DNA from: Limnomonas spitsbergensis | Taxonomy: Eukaryota > Chlorophyta > Chlorophyceae > Chlamydomonadales | DNA length: 64,000 bases | Assembly: GCA_037349105.1 (NCBI GenBank) | Contig: JAYJMM010000108.1 | Span: forward strand, 401,001 to 465,000 | Direction: 5' to 3' | Part shown: one piece after another, positions 11,801-21,700 of the stretch | Layout of the letters: the number at the start of each line of letters is the position of its first letter | Numbering within the stretch: position 1 is the first letter of the stretch | Notes under the pieces: model-generated | The model's database searches: none | Told to the model about the DNA's origin: nothing | Seen by the model: only the letters and a program-made list of their open reading frames with translations | Translations under genes and position numbers: made by a program

Positions 11801-14800
11801 TCGGGGACAGGCTCAAGACGGTGAGGGGGAGGGAGGGTATGGGTTCGTGTGAAGGGCTGCACCACTTGCCTGTGTTAGATATCGAAATATGATGTGACCG
11901 ACAAGAACAGATTCCGATGTGTTAGGACATCAGATTATTGCTCATTAGTAGCTGAAGCCATTTGCAATGTACTCACGGACTGGCCAGCCAGATGTAGTGG
12001 GGCAGCAGGAAGTCGTGGACAGGCTCAAGATGGTGGGTAAAGATTGAGGGTCCGGTGTGGAGGGCTGAAGTGGGTTTGCAGGGACAGGCAAGGGGTGCCT
12101 TGTCCCGGCATCAGGGGGTGGCTGAGGCCTGCCCAGCAAATGCCTACGAGAGTAGAAGGCATACATGCAGGTGTGGTGCAGCGCCCTCAGGTAGGTCATT
12201 TCCAGTCTTTGACCAAGGACCAAAAACACAAACTGGCCCTTTGAGCACATGACTGGGATGTCCCCCTATATGACTGGGATGTCCCCCTATATGACTGGGA
12301 TGCCCCCCTATATGACTGGGATGTCCCCCTATATGACTGGGATGTCCCCCTATATGACTGGGATGTCCCCCTATATGACTGGGATGTCCCCCTATATGAC
12401 TGGGATGTCCCCCTATATGACTGGGATGTCCCCCTATATGACTGGGATGTCCCCCTATATGACTGGGATGTCCCCCTATATGACTGGGATGTCCCCCTAT
12501 ATGACTGGGATGTCCCCCTATATGACTGGGATGTCCCCCTAAATAACTGGGATGTCCCCCTATATGACTGGGATGTCCCCCTATATGACTGGGATGTCCC
12601 CCTATATGACCATGCTGCAGATTGATCATGTAGATTTACCTCCACCTCTCTTAGGTTGAGAAGCTCATGCGCGCCCATGGCTGCCGCAACACCGCTCAGC
12701 TACTGCAAGCGTCAGCAAAGAGCGCGGAGAAACTGAGTGCCTTCTACGAGGTTGAGGAGCACCAGGTGGGAAGGGAGGCATGGACAGTCGGGTCTGGTGG
12801 CTGGAGCTTTGAATGGGTTCTGATTATGAAAATCTGAAGAAAGGAAGGAAATGCCTGGGGGCTCCCTTCTGAACTAAAGCATTTTCCCTGCAGACTTTGG
12901 CAGGCCGCTGGTGTCTACAGAGTCATTCACACTGCGCTCCTTTGTGTCAACGCAGCCCAATCCGTTCAGGAGATGTTTCATCCATGTTGAGTATGTTTTT
13001 CTGTCCAGGAGGAATATTTATTTAATACGTGTGCAGGGAGTACTCACACAGCGCTCCTCTGTTGACTTCCGTCCTCTATCAGCCCCCCCCCCTTGTCCTG
13101 TGGGTGCTTGTCTCTTCAGGAGGAATGGGAGAGCCAGTTGGAGCGTGTGCAGCTGGAGCTGCAGGGCCTGGTGGTGGAGCTCAGTCGCCGGCGCCATGCA
13201 GCTGCTGAGCGCATGGGCGCTGGTGTGGAGGAGTGCTTGCAGGACCTGGCCATGAGGAGCTGCAGGTTCAAGGTCAAGATCAGCTGGAGGGAGTCTGCGC
13301 AGGTGAGAGGGGGACGATGTGGGTGCTGGGGTTTGAGAGCTTGCAGGAGCGGGCCATGAGGAGCTGAGTCGAGGTCGAGATCGCCAAGAGGGCATGGTGG
13401 TATTATACAGGTGGGAGGGGGTATGTGCGCGTGAGGGGTGGGCAATGCAGGATAGAGAGCATGGAAGGGGGGCAGAAGGAGAGCCTCAAACCGATAACAG
13501 ATACCAACTGCTGAGGTTCAATGTCAAGATCAAGTGAAGACAGTCTGGCAGGTGTGGGGGAGGAGGGAGTATATGTAGGGTATGGGGACGACGCAGGATG
13601 GATAGCATGTTAGATGTGTGGAGCCCAAAACCTTCACACGTTGCCCTCTTGAACTGCAAAAAAGTATGTATCCTTGACTGTCCGAAACTCCTGACCTTCC
13701 GGACCAGAATTGGTGTGTGCCCCCGCTTCTCAGGAGCTGCCTGCCTCACGCGGTATCTTCCTCACCGATGACGTCGCCAGCCAGGTACAGAGCGGCCGCA
13801 GTCGCCACAGTGCTGGCAGCCGTCATGTGGCTGCAGCTGCTGCTGCCACACCTGCTATCAGTGCGAGTGCCTTCCGGGCAGAGGCTGGAACCCCATCTAG
13901 GGCGAATGTGTTGGTGCATCATCCACCAGCCTCTTATCCCCTGGTGTCAGCATCATCCTCAGCATCATTGTCTGATAGGTCGCCGAAGCAACAGAAGCAG
14001 TCGTCGGTTTTTTCAGAAGGACACCTTTCAGCTAGGATGGGTGCCTCTGCTTCTTCTTCCTCCTCTGCTGCTGTTGCCGCTGCCGTTGCTGAAGAGGATC
14101 AGGAGATGGAGGAAGAGATGGAAGAGGAGGAGGAAATGGGGGAAGAGGAGGAGGAGGAGTGGGAAGAAGAAGAAGAAGAGGAGGAGGAGGTTGCTACCGG
14201 CAGCTGGTACCGTTACTCCTCCCCTGCCGAAGGTGGCGGGATAGATCACGTGGAGTTCCTTATGGCCGCTGGGCCGGGAGAGCCGTTGCGTCCGCTGTCC
14301 TCCATTGCCTCAGGCGGGGAGAGCGCACGGGTCATGCTTGCGCTCAAGGCTGTGCCGTCCCTACTGCTCAATCCTGGAGCGGGAGGAGTGGATGCAGGGA
14401 TAGTGAGCGGTGACAGCGTCAGTGGCCTCGCTGATACAGGTGAGTGTTGCGGCCTAGTCCATGTTAGCTGTGGCTAGAGGAATCAGGCCGGTCGGTGTAT
14501 GCATCACGGTATTACAGCCTTTTAGTTGAGGCATGCGCGGACTTGTTTATCCACAGCTGGTAGGACGGCTGGAAGGGTATAACAAAGGATGCAACATAGC
14601 GCTCCCCCCCTGCCTGCCCCTGCTGCAATCAGGCCCTGCTTCCTCCTCTATGGATTCGCCCGTACTCATCCTGGACGAGCTGGACTCCAGTATTGGCGCC
14701 CGACTCGGATCCGTGATTGGCAAGATCCTGCGCCGTATGAGCCGCCCAGCCGCACTTGGCAGCCGCCAGATCATCTGTGTCACACACGTTCCCCAGGCAA

Positions 14801-15894
14801 GTGAACACATCAATCAACAGGGAATGAGATCATGCAAATAGGACGCGAAGGGAATGAGATCATTTTGAAACATAAGCCCTGCCTAAGGTGCAGTACTCAA
14901 CATCAAGGAAGGTTGTCTCCAGTGTTTGCTCGCCAAATTATAAACATAAATAATTTGCCCCAGTGGCTCGAGAGGTGTGAGAATTGATCATGGTTGTCGT
15001 GATTAGTGAAGCGTAAGATACCTGCAGATACTGTTTGCCTTCAGCTTCGTCAAAGAATATTGCAGCTCCCTTCAGGCCGGGGGCCCCCATGGTGGTATCA
15101 AGCATGGCCGAAAGTGCTTACGATCGCGCCTAGCATGTGGCCTGATACATGATGTGTTAGTGTGACCGCTCTGTCCTGAACGATCAAGCAGTCCGCTCCT
15201 CGACGTCAGACACAAAGCTTTGCTCCACAGGTCCTGATCGTCACCTGCTGCGATTGTTCCCCACTCCTTCAGGTGGCCTGCTATGCCGACCATCACGTCC
15301 GCATCAGGAAAGCGACCGCTGATGATGGGCGCGTGGTCACGACCCTGCACCCACTCCTCAGCCATGATGAGAGGGTGGAGGAGGTGGCAGCAATGCTAGG
15401 TGGGGCACCCCAGCAGCATGGCAGACCCTCTGCTGACATAAGTTTAAACCTGATGCGTGCCTGCTGACCATTGCAAGCCAGGTTTCAATGATGTGACCAT
15501 CGTGCTTTGTGGCCCGAAGGAAGTGTGAGGCAATAACAGGTCTGTGATGCCCTTAGATGTTCTGGGCCGCACGCGCGCTACACTGATGCAGTGCGAGTGG
15601 GCAGGGGGACAAAGCACAGGAAGCCCCTGGGTACGCATTACTCCACTTCCAGTATCTGGACCAAGGTCTCCTGTTCTGCCGTTGTGCCAGCCATGCACGC
15701 ACTGAATAAGTCCGGCACGCCCGGCATGACGTGAGGTTGCCGCCTCCTACATCACGTCCACCCCCTACCCCTTGAGCGCAGGCCTGGAGATGGACGTCGC
15801 GGCAGACATGCTTCACACTGCACAAGGGGATGCGGCGCAGGGGAGCGGCAGCAGCAGCAACGGCAACGGGGCCCCCAGCTGCATCAGCAGATGA
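5876..15894 (+). CDS. RecN-like SMC-family ATPase (DNA repair)
   Basis: Thirteen coding exons: 5876-6055, 8105-8308, 8729-8880, 9625-9796, 10469-10586, 11125-11223, 11549-11820, 12655-12765, 13120-13302, 13734-14439, 14633-14796, 15273-15399, 15782-15894. All phases close to one 866-residue frame ending in TGA. RecN hallmarks appear in order: [12 protein letters not shown] and Walker A GESGSGKS (exon 1); VEALSLLTG (exon 2); [19 protein letters not shown] (exon 3); coiled-coil-like arms (exons 4-9); [16 protein letters not shown] with signature [14 protein letters not shown] (exon 10); Walker [12 protein letters not shown] and VTHVPQ (exon 11); YADHHVRI (exon 12). Catalytic motifs look intact. 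Unlike bacterial RecN it has acidic insertions in exon 7 and exon 10 (a Glu-rich run of about 35 residues). Exon 11 ends in a GC donor (gcaagt). RecN homologues hold DNA ends during double-strand-break repair; an organellar site is likely but no clear transit peptide is visible. The start (CCACCATG) is the least certain part. Confidence 0.85.
7439..8060 (+). repeat. 51-bp minisatellite in RecN intron 1, about 12 copies, derived from the exon 2 acceptor
   Basis: Unit starts at 7439, 7490, 7541, 7592, 7643, 7694, 7745, 7796, 7847, 7898, 7948 and 7999; one unit is 50 bp. The core gcaggttggagccctcaccc aligns with the true exon 2 junction gcaggtagaggccctgtccc at 8101 (15 of 20 identical). The implied peptide VGALTLLSS parallels exon 2 VEALSLLTG. 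Copies at 7745, 7796, 7847 and 7999 keep the acceptor AG; the others have gtgcggg instead. The array stops about 45 bp before the real acceptor. Confidence 0.9.
11964..12040 (+). repeat. Decayed copy of RecN exon 7 end plus donor
   Basis: The stretch containing ccagccagatgtagtggggc and gacaggctcaagatggtg repeats the end of exon 7 (ccagccagatgtagcggagc and gacaggctcaagacggtg, 11772-11823). It has substitutions, lies about 210 bp downstream inside the next intron, and the copied donor is altered. Confidence 0.8.
12247..12612 (+). repeat. 21-bp minisatellite in RecN intron 7, about 17 copies
   Basis: Near-perfect units of tgactgggatgtccccctata, with one tgcccc and one taaataac variant. The unit is 7 codons, so one plus frame reads MTGMSPY repeatedly. 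It lies between exon 7 and exon 8 and is not coding in the gene model. No clear match to a neighbouring splice junction. Confidence 0.95.
12915..13580 (+). repeat. Decayed copies flanking RecN exon 9 on both sides
   Basis: Upstream, 12,920-13,020 repeats the acceptor side of exon 9: cacactgcgctcc versus cacacagcgctcc, then tgtccaggaggaat versus tcttcaggaggaat at the real junction (13120). Downstream, 13,335-13,420 repeats the exon end (gcttgcaggagcgggccatg versus gcttgcaggacctggccatg). Around 13,505-13,580 is a second downstream copy (aggttcaatgtcaagatcaa versus aggttcaaggtcaagatcag) followed by a donor-like caggtgtggg. The downstream copies carry stops or frame breaks. Confidence 0.75.
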
Positions 15895-18707
15895 TCCACA
15901 AAGCCAATCCAAGCGGACAGCTGAGGCCCCAGTCGCTTGGTGTAGGATGTGTTTGTGTTCTGATAGGCATTATCAACACAATGCAGTGTGCTGCTGCAGG
16001 ACAGGACGGGCCTGAGCCAGTCCCAGGGCACCTGGGAGGGACGTCCACCCGTGTTTATTTAGTGTGCGTAAGCCACCTGTCAGCTGCATCAGAGCCTAAG
16101 TCGTGGGGGGGGCGGGTTCAGCAAGCCCTGCTGCTGGGGCCACCGGGTGTAGGCTGGTCTTGATTGGGTCCTGATAGGCCCCCTGTTGGCGGCCCGGGGC
16201 TACCTAAGGGGGATGGCGGCCTGAGGCTACCCAAGGGAGGGGGGGGGTGCGCACTTGAATGAGCACTGATCTTAACACATGCATCACTCTGATCTGTGTG
16301 TGTGTGTTGGTGTTGATGTGTATATTTTGACGTTGTGCATCTCTTGCGAGCTATATTTTTTTTTAGAGGTGTGGGATTGGGATCATAAATCACAGACTCT
16401 GTGAAGGACCAGCAATCACAATTTTGCCAGGGCGGGTATTTGTGGGGGCTGCTACTGGGTGGGAAGTTTCCTCTAGGACACGTAGGACAAGCATTAGGGT
16501 ACAGACTAGGCCCCCTGGCTCAAGTGGGGTGTGTTGGGGAAGGCAACGACACTGGGGCCACTAAACACCGTTTTAACAGGGCAGGTGTCCTTGGGGTTGT
16601 GCTGCTGGGCGGGGAGCTTTCCTCCGACTCTTAAAGAAAATGCGTACAGATTAGGAACACCCGTCTAGGACAGGTGTGATGGGGAGGCTTCAATACTAGG
16701 GCCGCCGCTCCCCATGACTGTGGAGAAGTACCTTGTTGCGGGAAAACTTAGTTGTGCAGCTGAGATGCTGCACATCTTAAGACTACCATTATATTTTTCA
16801 CCTCCTCCCATTGGGTCGCCAGTGGGGTAAACCCCCTTGGTCAGACATCCTGAGAAGAAGGAGGGGGGACGTTCGTTGATTATGACGGTTTGTATGTATG
16901 GTGCATGAGGCCCTTAATCTCATGGCTTCTGCGCTGGTAGTTATGGGCCCTGCATTTGTTTTGAAGCGTTGAGGACTGAATCATTGATTTGGTGTCGAGT
17001 CATCTGGCGTGTAGTTGGGAGGACGTTTTAAAATGTTGTATGCATCACGTGTGCGTGCTGCCAGGTTCCTGATGTATGCCAGGGGGCGTCAATGGACGCT
17101 GGCCGGACTAGGCTACCTTTGTTGATTTATCTGTCTGGAGGGAGGGCAGGAAAGAGTGCTGTCTGGACCAGCACGTTACTTCTGTTTTGCTGTTATCATC
17201 AGACTCTAATCCGAGGCACAAAGGAAGTGGGGCTCTCAGCAAATTGAGAGCTCGCGCATCAGATGACTGGAAGCCTTGTTGGCTGTGTGTGTGCTCCATC
17301 CAGCAGGTTATAACCTGGCTCGAATCGGACTCGAATAATCTGAGGCACGAAACATGAGGAGCTTTGCTGAATATCGGTAACTAGAACTACCTGATCCTGT
17401 TGTCCTGGTACACAGTTGAAGGCTGGCTACAAGGCAATCCATCGGATAAGTGTGTCACAAAACCACATGCCTTTTGAAATTTCCCAGTGTCGCTTCTTGG
17501 GATATTGTGACAATGATAACCCCTTTCATTTCCCTAAAACAGTAGGGTCCTCTACATGGCGGGATTATCCTGAACCGACAGGAATTCAAATGTAAAAAAA
17601 TTAAGGATCCTGAAAAATACCGGGATTCACTAATCACAAGTTGACCCTGAGGGGCGTGTTTGCCAGAAAAACAGATACGGTACTTCAGCTGCATTGGCAA
17701 TTTGCAAAGCCTCACAATGGAAAAGCCGCTGCCATCAGGGCATAAAGCTGTCCTAATAAATCGAATTTGACGCTACATGGATCCACATGATCTGTTACAT
17801 TCCCGGCCCTCCATTTACCTGCGTGCCTCATCCCTGATAATCAATCTAAGGACCTAGCTGGCAGCCACACCTGCTTCCAGTCACCGCCATATCCACTCCC
17901 CAACTATCTGTGCCTGCCTAAGGGAGAGCAAAAGCGAGGGCAATTCATGCTAAGATGCACTCGCCGTGTCATCAGAGACCTGTCATTTTTTCAGTCTTAA
18001 GCCTAAACAAGCAACCCATAAAACTAAAAGAAATGTACACACACATGCATGTGCGACACGGCAAAAACAATGAACCCTGATAACCAAAAATGAAGTGATG
18101 CACCCTATGATTACCCACGGGCAAACAATGAATCTCAGGGTCATGGTTTCAACAAGTTGTACTTTAGTTGCAGTGCCAGACCTTGTCAGCTGGACCTCAG
18201 AAGCCCTGGCCATGATCCATCATGGTCAATACTCCAGTCGCAATGCTAGACATAAAGCCAGGCCTGCCTTGGTTCACTGTTAAGGTTGCAACGGCCTTAG
18301 CATGACGACCCAGGTTTGCAATAGTTCATTGTGATGGTATGATGCTCCCCAGATCCAGGACTGTTTGATTCACGGTGAAGGTCTAAACGGCCTTAACACG
18401 ATGAGCGCCACGGTTGTATTGACTATGGCATCGGAAGCGCCATCCTGAGTATGCAACGACAATGTTTTCAGCAACATTCAAAAATTGATGAAAAGCGGCA
18501 TGTGCACGCGTCAACCCTAGTGCGCCCATAGTGCGTCCTACAGCCCCAGACCTTCCTAGCCAGTAGGCCTGTCTCAGGCCCAGCAAGCATCTCATACGAA
18601 AATGTGTGGATAAAGGGGTTCTTACCAGAGCATGACCCCTGGCCTTTTGCCTATCAGACCCTCCCTCATCTATTAGACCTTCCCTTATGTATCTGACCCT
18701 CCCTCAC
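15895..18707. other. Intergenic stretch between convergent genes, with diverged tandem duplications
   Basis: No supportable gene. It contains a roughly 150-bp tandem duplication (16,425-16,560 and 16,575-16,705; both carry gggcgggtat/gggcaggtgt then tacagactagg/tacagattagg). A second diverged pair lies at 18,271-18,330 and 18,366-18,420 (acggcctta motif). A dispersed-repeat fragment lies at about 16,118-16,185. A hydrophobic open frame at about 18.0-18.2 kb (minus) has no splice logic. If the unknown minus-strand gene uses the donor at 18707, its last exon(s) should lie here, but none could be recognised. Confidence 0.45.
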
Positions 18708-21700
18708 CTTTCCTAGGACAAAGACAGCATTCCCAGTCTGGCGGAGGGACGAGAAGACGTATGTGCCACTGTTGTTGACCAGCTGGTTAATGTCCGCTTG
18801 AAGAGTTGCTACATCCACATTAGGGTCCAAAGAGGCAGTAGAGGCAGCGGGGGGGACCAGTAGAGACCCCAGCCACTCGGAAAACGTGGCCGAGTGCATC
18901 GGAGCTGCGACCGGAGTCCCCGCCTCCTCCCCGGCCTTCCCTGTGCACCACACCTCCAGGTGATCTACCACGCTGTCGCTGGCCCCACCAGGGGATGCGG
19001 CCAGCACTGAGAACACACAGCCCCCCGCAACTGCAGCTGGGACCGGGCTGTCGTTAAAGGCTGCAAAGCTTTTGACCCTGCCCCGGGCAGCCGTGGCGGG
19101 GAGAGGTATGCCCCCGGCGCCTGAAGCTGCGGGGACCAGCTGACCGCCAGCATCAGTGACTGTCCACACATCCAGGTCTAGGGCGGTGCCTGCCGGGCTG
19201 GTGGCGTGGAGGGAAGGGGACAGCGGGAGGGGAGATAGGGGGGTCAGGGAGGGGGGCACAGCGTGACGTTCTGGCCCTCAAAAACATGATTCACTGCTTT
19301 TCAAGGCTACTGTCCGCTGGAACCTCTTTGAATAAATTGTACCTGAAAGCCCACCTACCCTCCCACCCTGCCTCCCTTATGGGACGTGGCCAGTGCCCCT
19401 TCCTCCTGGTGACCAGCAAACAATGACAAGCCATGAAGCAACAAACACAGCGCATGGCCGGCCACGATTGGGCCTTCAGCGCATGCAAGGTCCACGGCAT
19501 TCTCAAGCTGGGATTCCATGCGCTTGTCACCAATACTCCTGGATCCTGCCAACCAATACTCCTGGATCCTGCCAACCAATACTCCTGGATCCTGCCAACC
19601 AATACTCCTGGATCCTGCCAACCAATACTCCTGGATCCTGCCAACCAATACTCCTGGATCCTGCCAACCAATACTCCTGGATCCTGCCAACCAATACTCC
19701 TGGATCCTGCCAACCAATACTCCTGGATCCTGCCAACCAATACTCCTGGATCCTGCCAACCAATACTCTTGGATCCTGCCAACCAATGCTCCTGGATCCT
19801 GCCAACCAATACTCCTGGATCCTGCCAATCAATACTCCTGGATCCTGCCAACCAATACTCCTGGATCCTGCCAACCAATACTCCTGGATCCTGCCAACCA
19901 ATGCTCCTGGATCCTGCCAATCAATGCTCCTGGATCCTGCCAACCAATGCTCCTGGATCCTGCCAACCAATGCTCCTGGATCCTGCCAACCAATACTCCT
20001 GGATCCTGCCAACCAATACTCCTGGATCCTGCCAACCAATGCTCCTGGATCCTGCCAACCAATACTCCTGGATCCTGCCAACCAATACTCCTGGATCCTG
20101 CCAACCAATACTCCTGGATCCTGCCAACCAATACTCCTGGATCCTGCCAACCATTACTCCTGGATCCTGCCAACCAATACTCCTGGATCCTGCCAACCAA
20201 TACTCCTGGATCCTGCCAACCAATGCTCCTGGATCCTGCCAACCAATGCTCCTGGATCCTGCCAACCAATGCTCCTGGATCCTGCCAACCAATACTCCTG
20301 GATCCTGCCAACCAATGCTCCTGGATCCTGCCAACCAATACTCCTGGATCCTGCCAACCAATGCTCCTGGATCCTGCCAACCAATACTCCTGGATCCTGC
20401 CAACCAATACTCCTGGATCCTGCCAACCAATGCTCCTGGATCCTGCCAACCAATGCTCCTGGATCCTGCCACCAATACTCCTGGATCCTGCCAACCAATG
20501 CTCCTGGATCCTGCCAACCAATACTCCTGGATCCTGCCAACCAATACTCCTGGATCCTGCCAACCAATGCTCCTGGATCCTGCCAACCAATGCTCCTGGA
20601 TCCTGCCAACCAATACTCCTAGATCCTGCCAACCAATACTCCTGGATCCTGCCAACCATTACTCCTGGATCCTGCCCGCAGCCACTGCCCATGTTGTGAC
20701 CAAAGTGGGAGGATACCTAAATCCCTGCTCCTGGGACTTATCATCTGATGGTGGGGTGAATCCACGGGTGGACCGAAGCTAGAAGGAAACAAACAAACAT
20801 TCCGCCTTCAACAGGGGGCTTCCTAAATCCACACGGAAGGGCGTAATATTCATTCACACTTGCCATCCCGCCCTCAGCCCCTCACTCTTGCTGGGCTGTC
20901 AGCGCGTACAGTGCTGACACGTTTGCCCCCTCCTGGGCGTTGTCTGCAAAGCTGGCGAAGAGCATGCGGCTACCCCGGCTGCTGCTGCTACCGGTTCTTT
21001 GAGGGACCCCTGTGCCCGTAGCGTCCAGCACCAACACAGTCGTCCCGCCTGCCTCAGCAGAATCCACACTGCTCACCATGATGTGACTCCCCACCTGTTG
21101 GTGTGGAGGTGTCAAACATAAGCTCGGAGGTAAGGGCGTGGAAGTCATTGTCTGGGGGCTGGCCGAGGAATCAGGGTTTAGGTTGCCCAAGCACACACAC
21201 TGCACTCTCAGCCAAGCAGCATATCTTATATTGAGCACGTTTGAGGGGCTAAGCAGCGGCCACCCCTTGGGCCGATTAGGATCAAGCTTTGACTAGCCTA
21301 CGAGCTGTGGCCCAAACAGCAGGGCTTCCTTCCCTGGCAGCCGTAGTCTGTGATGTTCCTGAAGTGTAGCTGGAGGAACCCAAGTACAGTGCTGTCAACC
21401 TGCCCCAACCTGCCCCTCCTTGATGGTAGCACCTGCAGACCCACTAGGTCACCTGTCCTCCCTATAGGGGTTCAGGGGGAGCCCCACCTTCTCATGAACT
21501 CCTAATTGGTGGAGGCAATGCCCCAGAAACAGCCCGGTCCTAGGTCGACCGTGCTGTGTGATTGTGTCCCCCTCGCTTGGATACCACCTGCTGCGAGGTG
21601 ATGGGTAGCAGGTCCGGGTCTCACTTGATAGACCGTGTTCCTTCCCTTGCCTACCTGCTGCAAGAAGGTGATGGGCTGCAGGTCCTGCTGGAAGGTCCAG

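Noticed and set aside
12144..12678. Open frames over the 21-bp repeat ([21 protein letters not shown])
   Set aside because: Intronic satellite; the flanking RecN exons join in phase without it.
15273..15467. Alternative RecN C-terminus reading on from exon 12 to a stop at 15467
   Set aside because: Splicing at CTAG|gtgggg (15399) to 15782 gives [18 protein letters not shown], closer to the RecN C-terminal pattern. The read-through end has no family resemblance, though it remains a possible isoform.
17983..18213. Hydrophobic minus-strand frame resembling membrane helices
   Set aside because: No acceptor/donor phase fit with the neighbouring unknown gene and no start context; probably chance.
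19393..20782. Long open frames on both strands reading PGSCQPILLDPANQY-type repeats
   Set aside because: Artefact of the stop-free 23-bp satellite; all six frames are open and no initiation or splice context exists.
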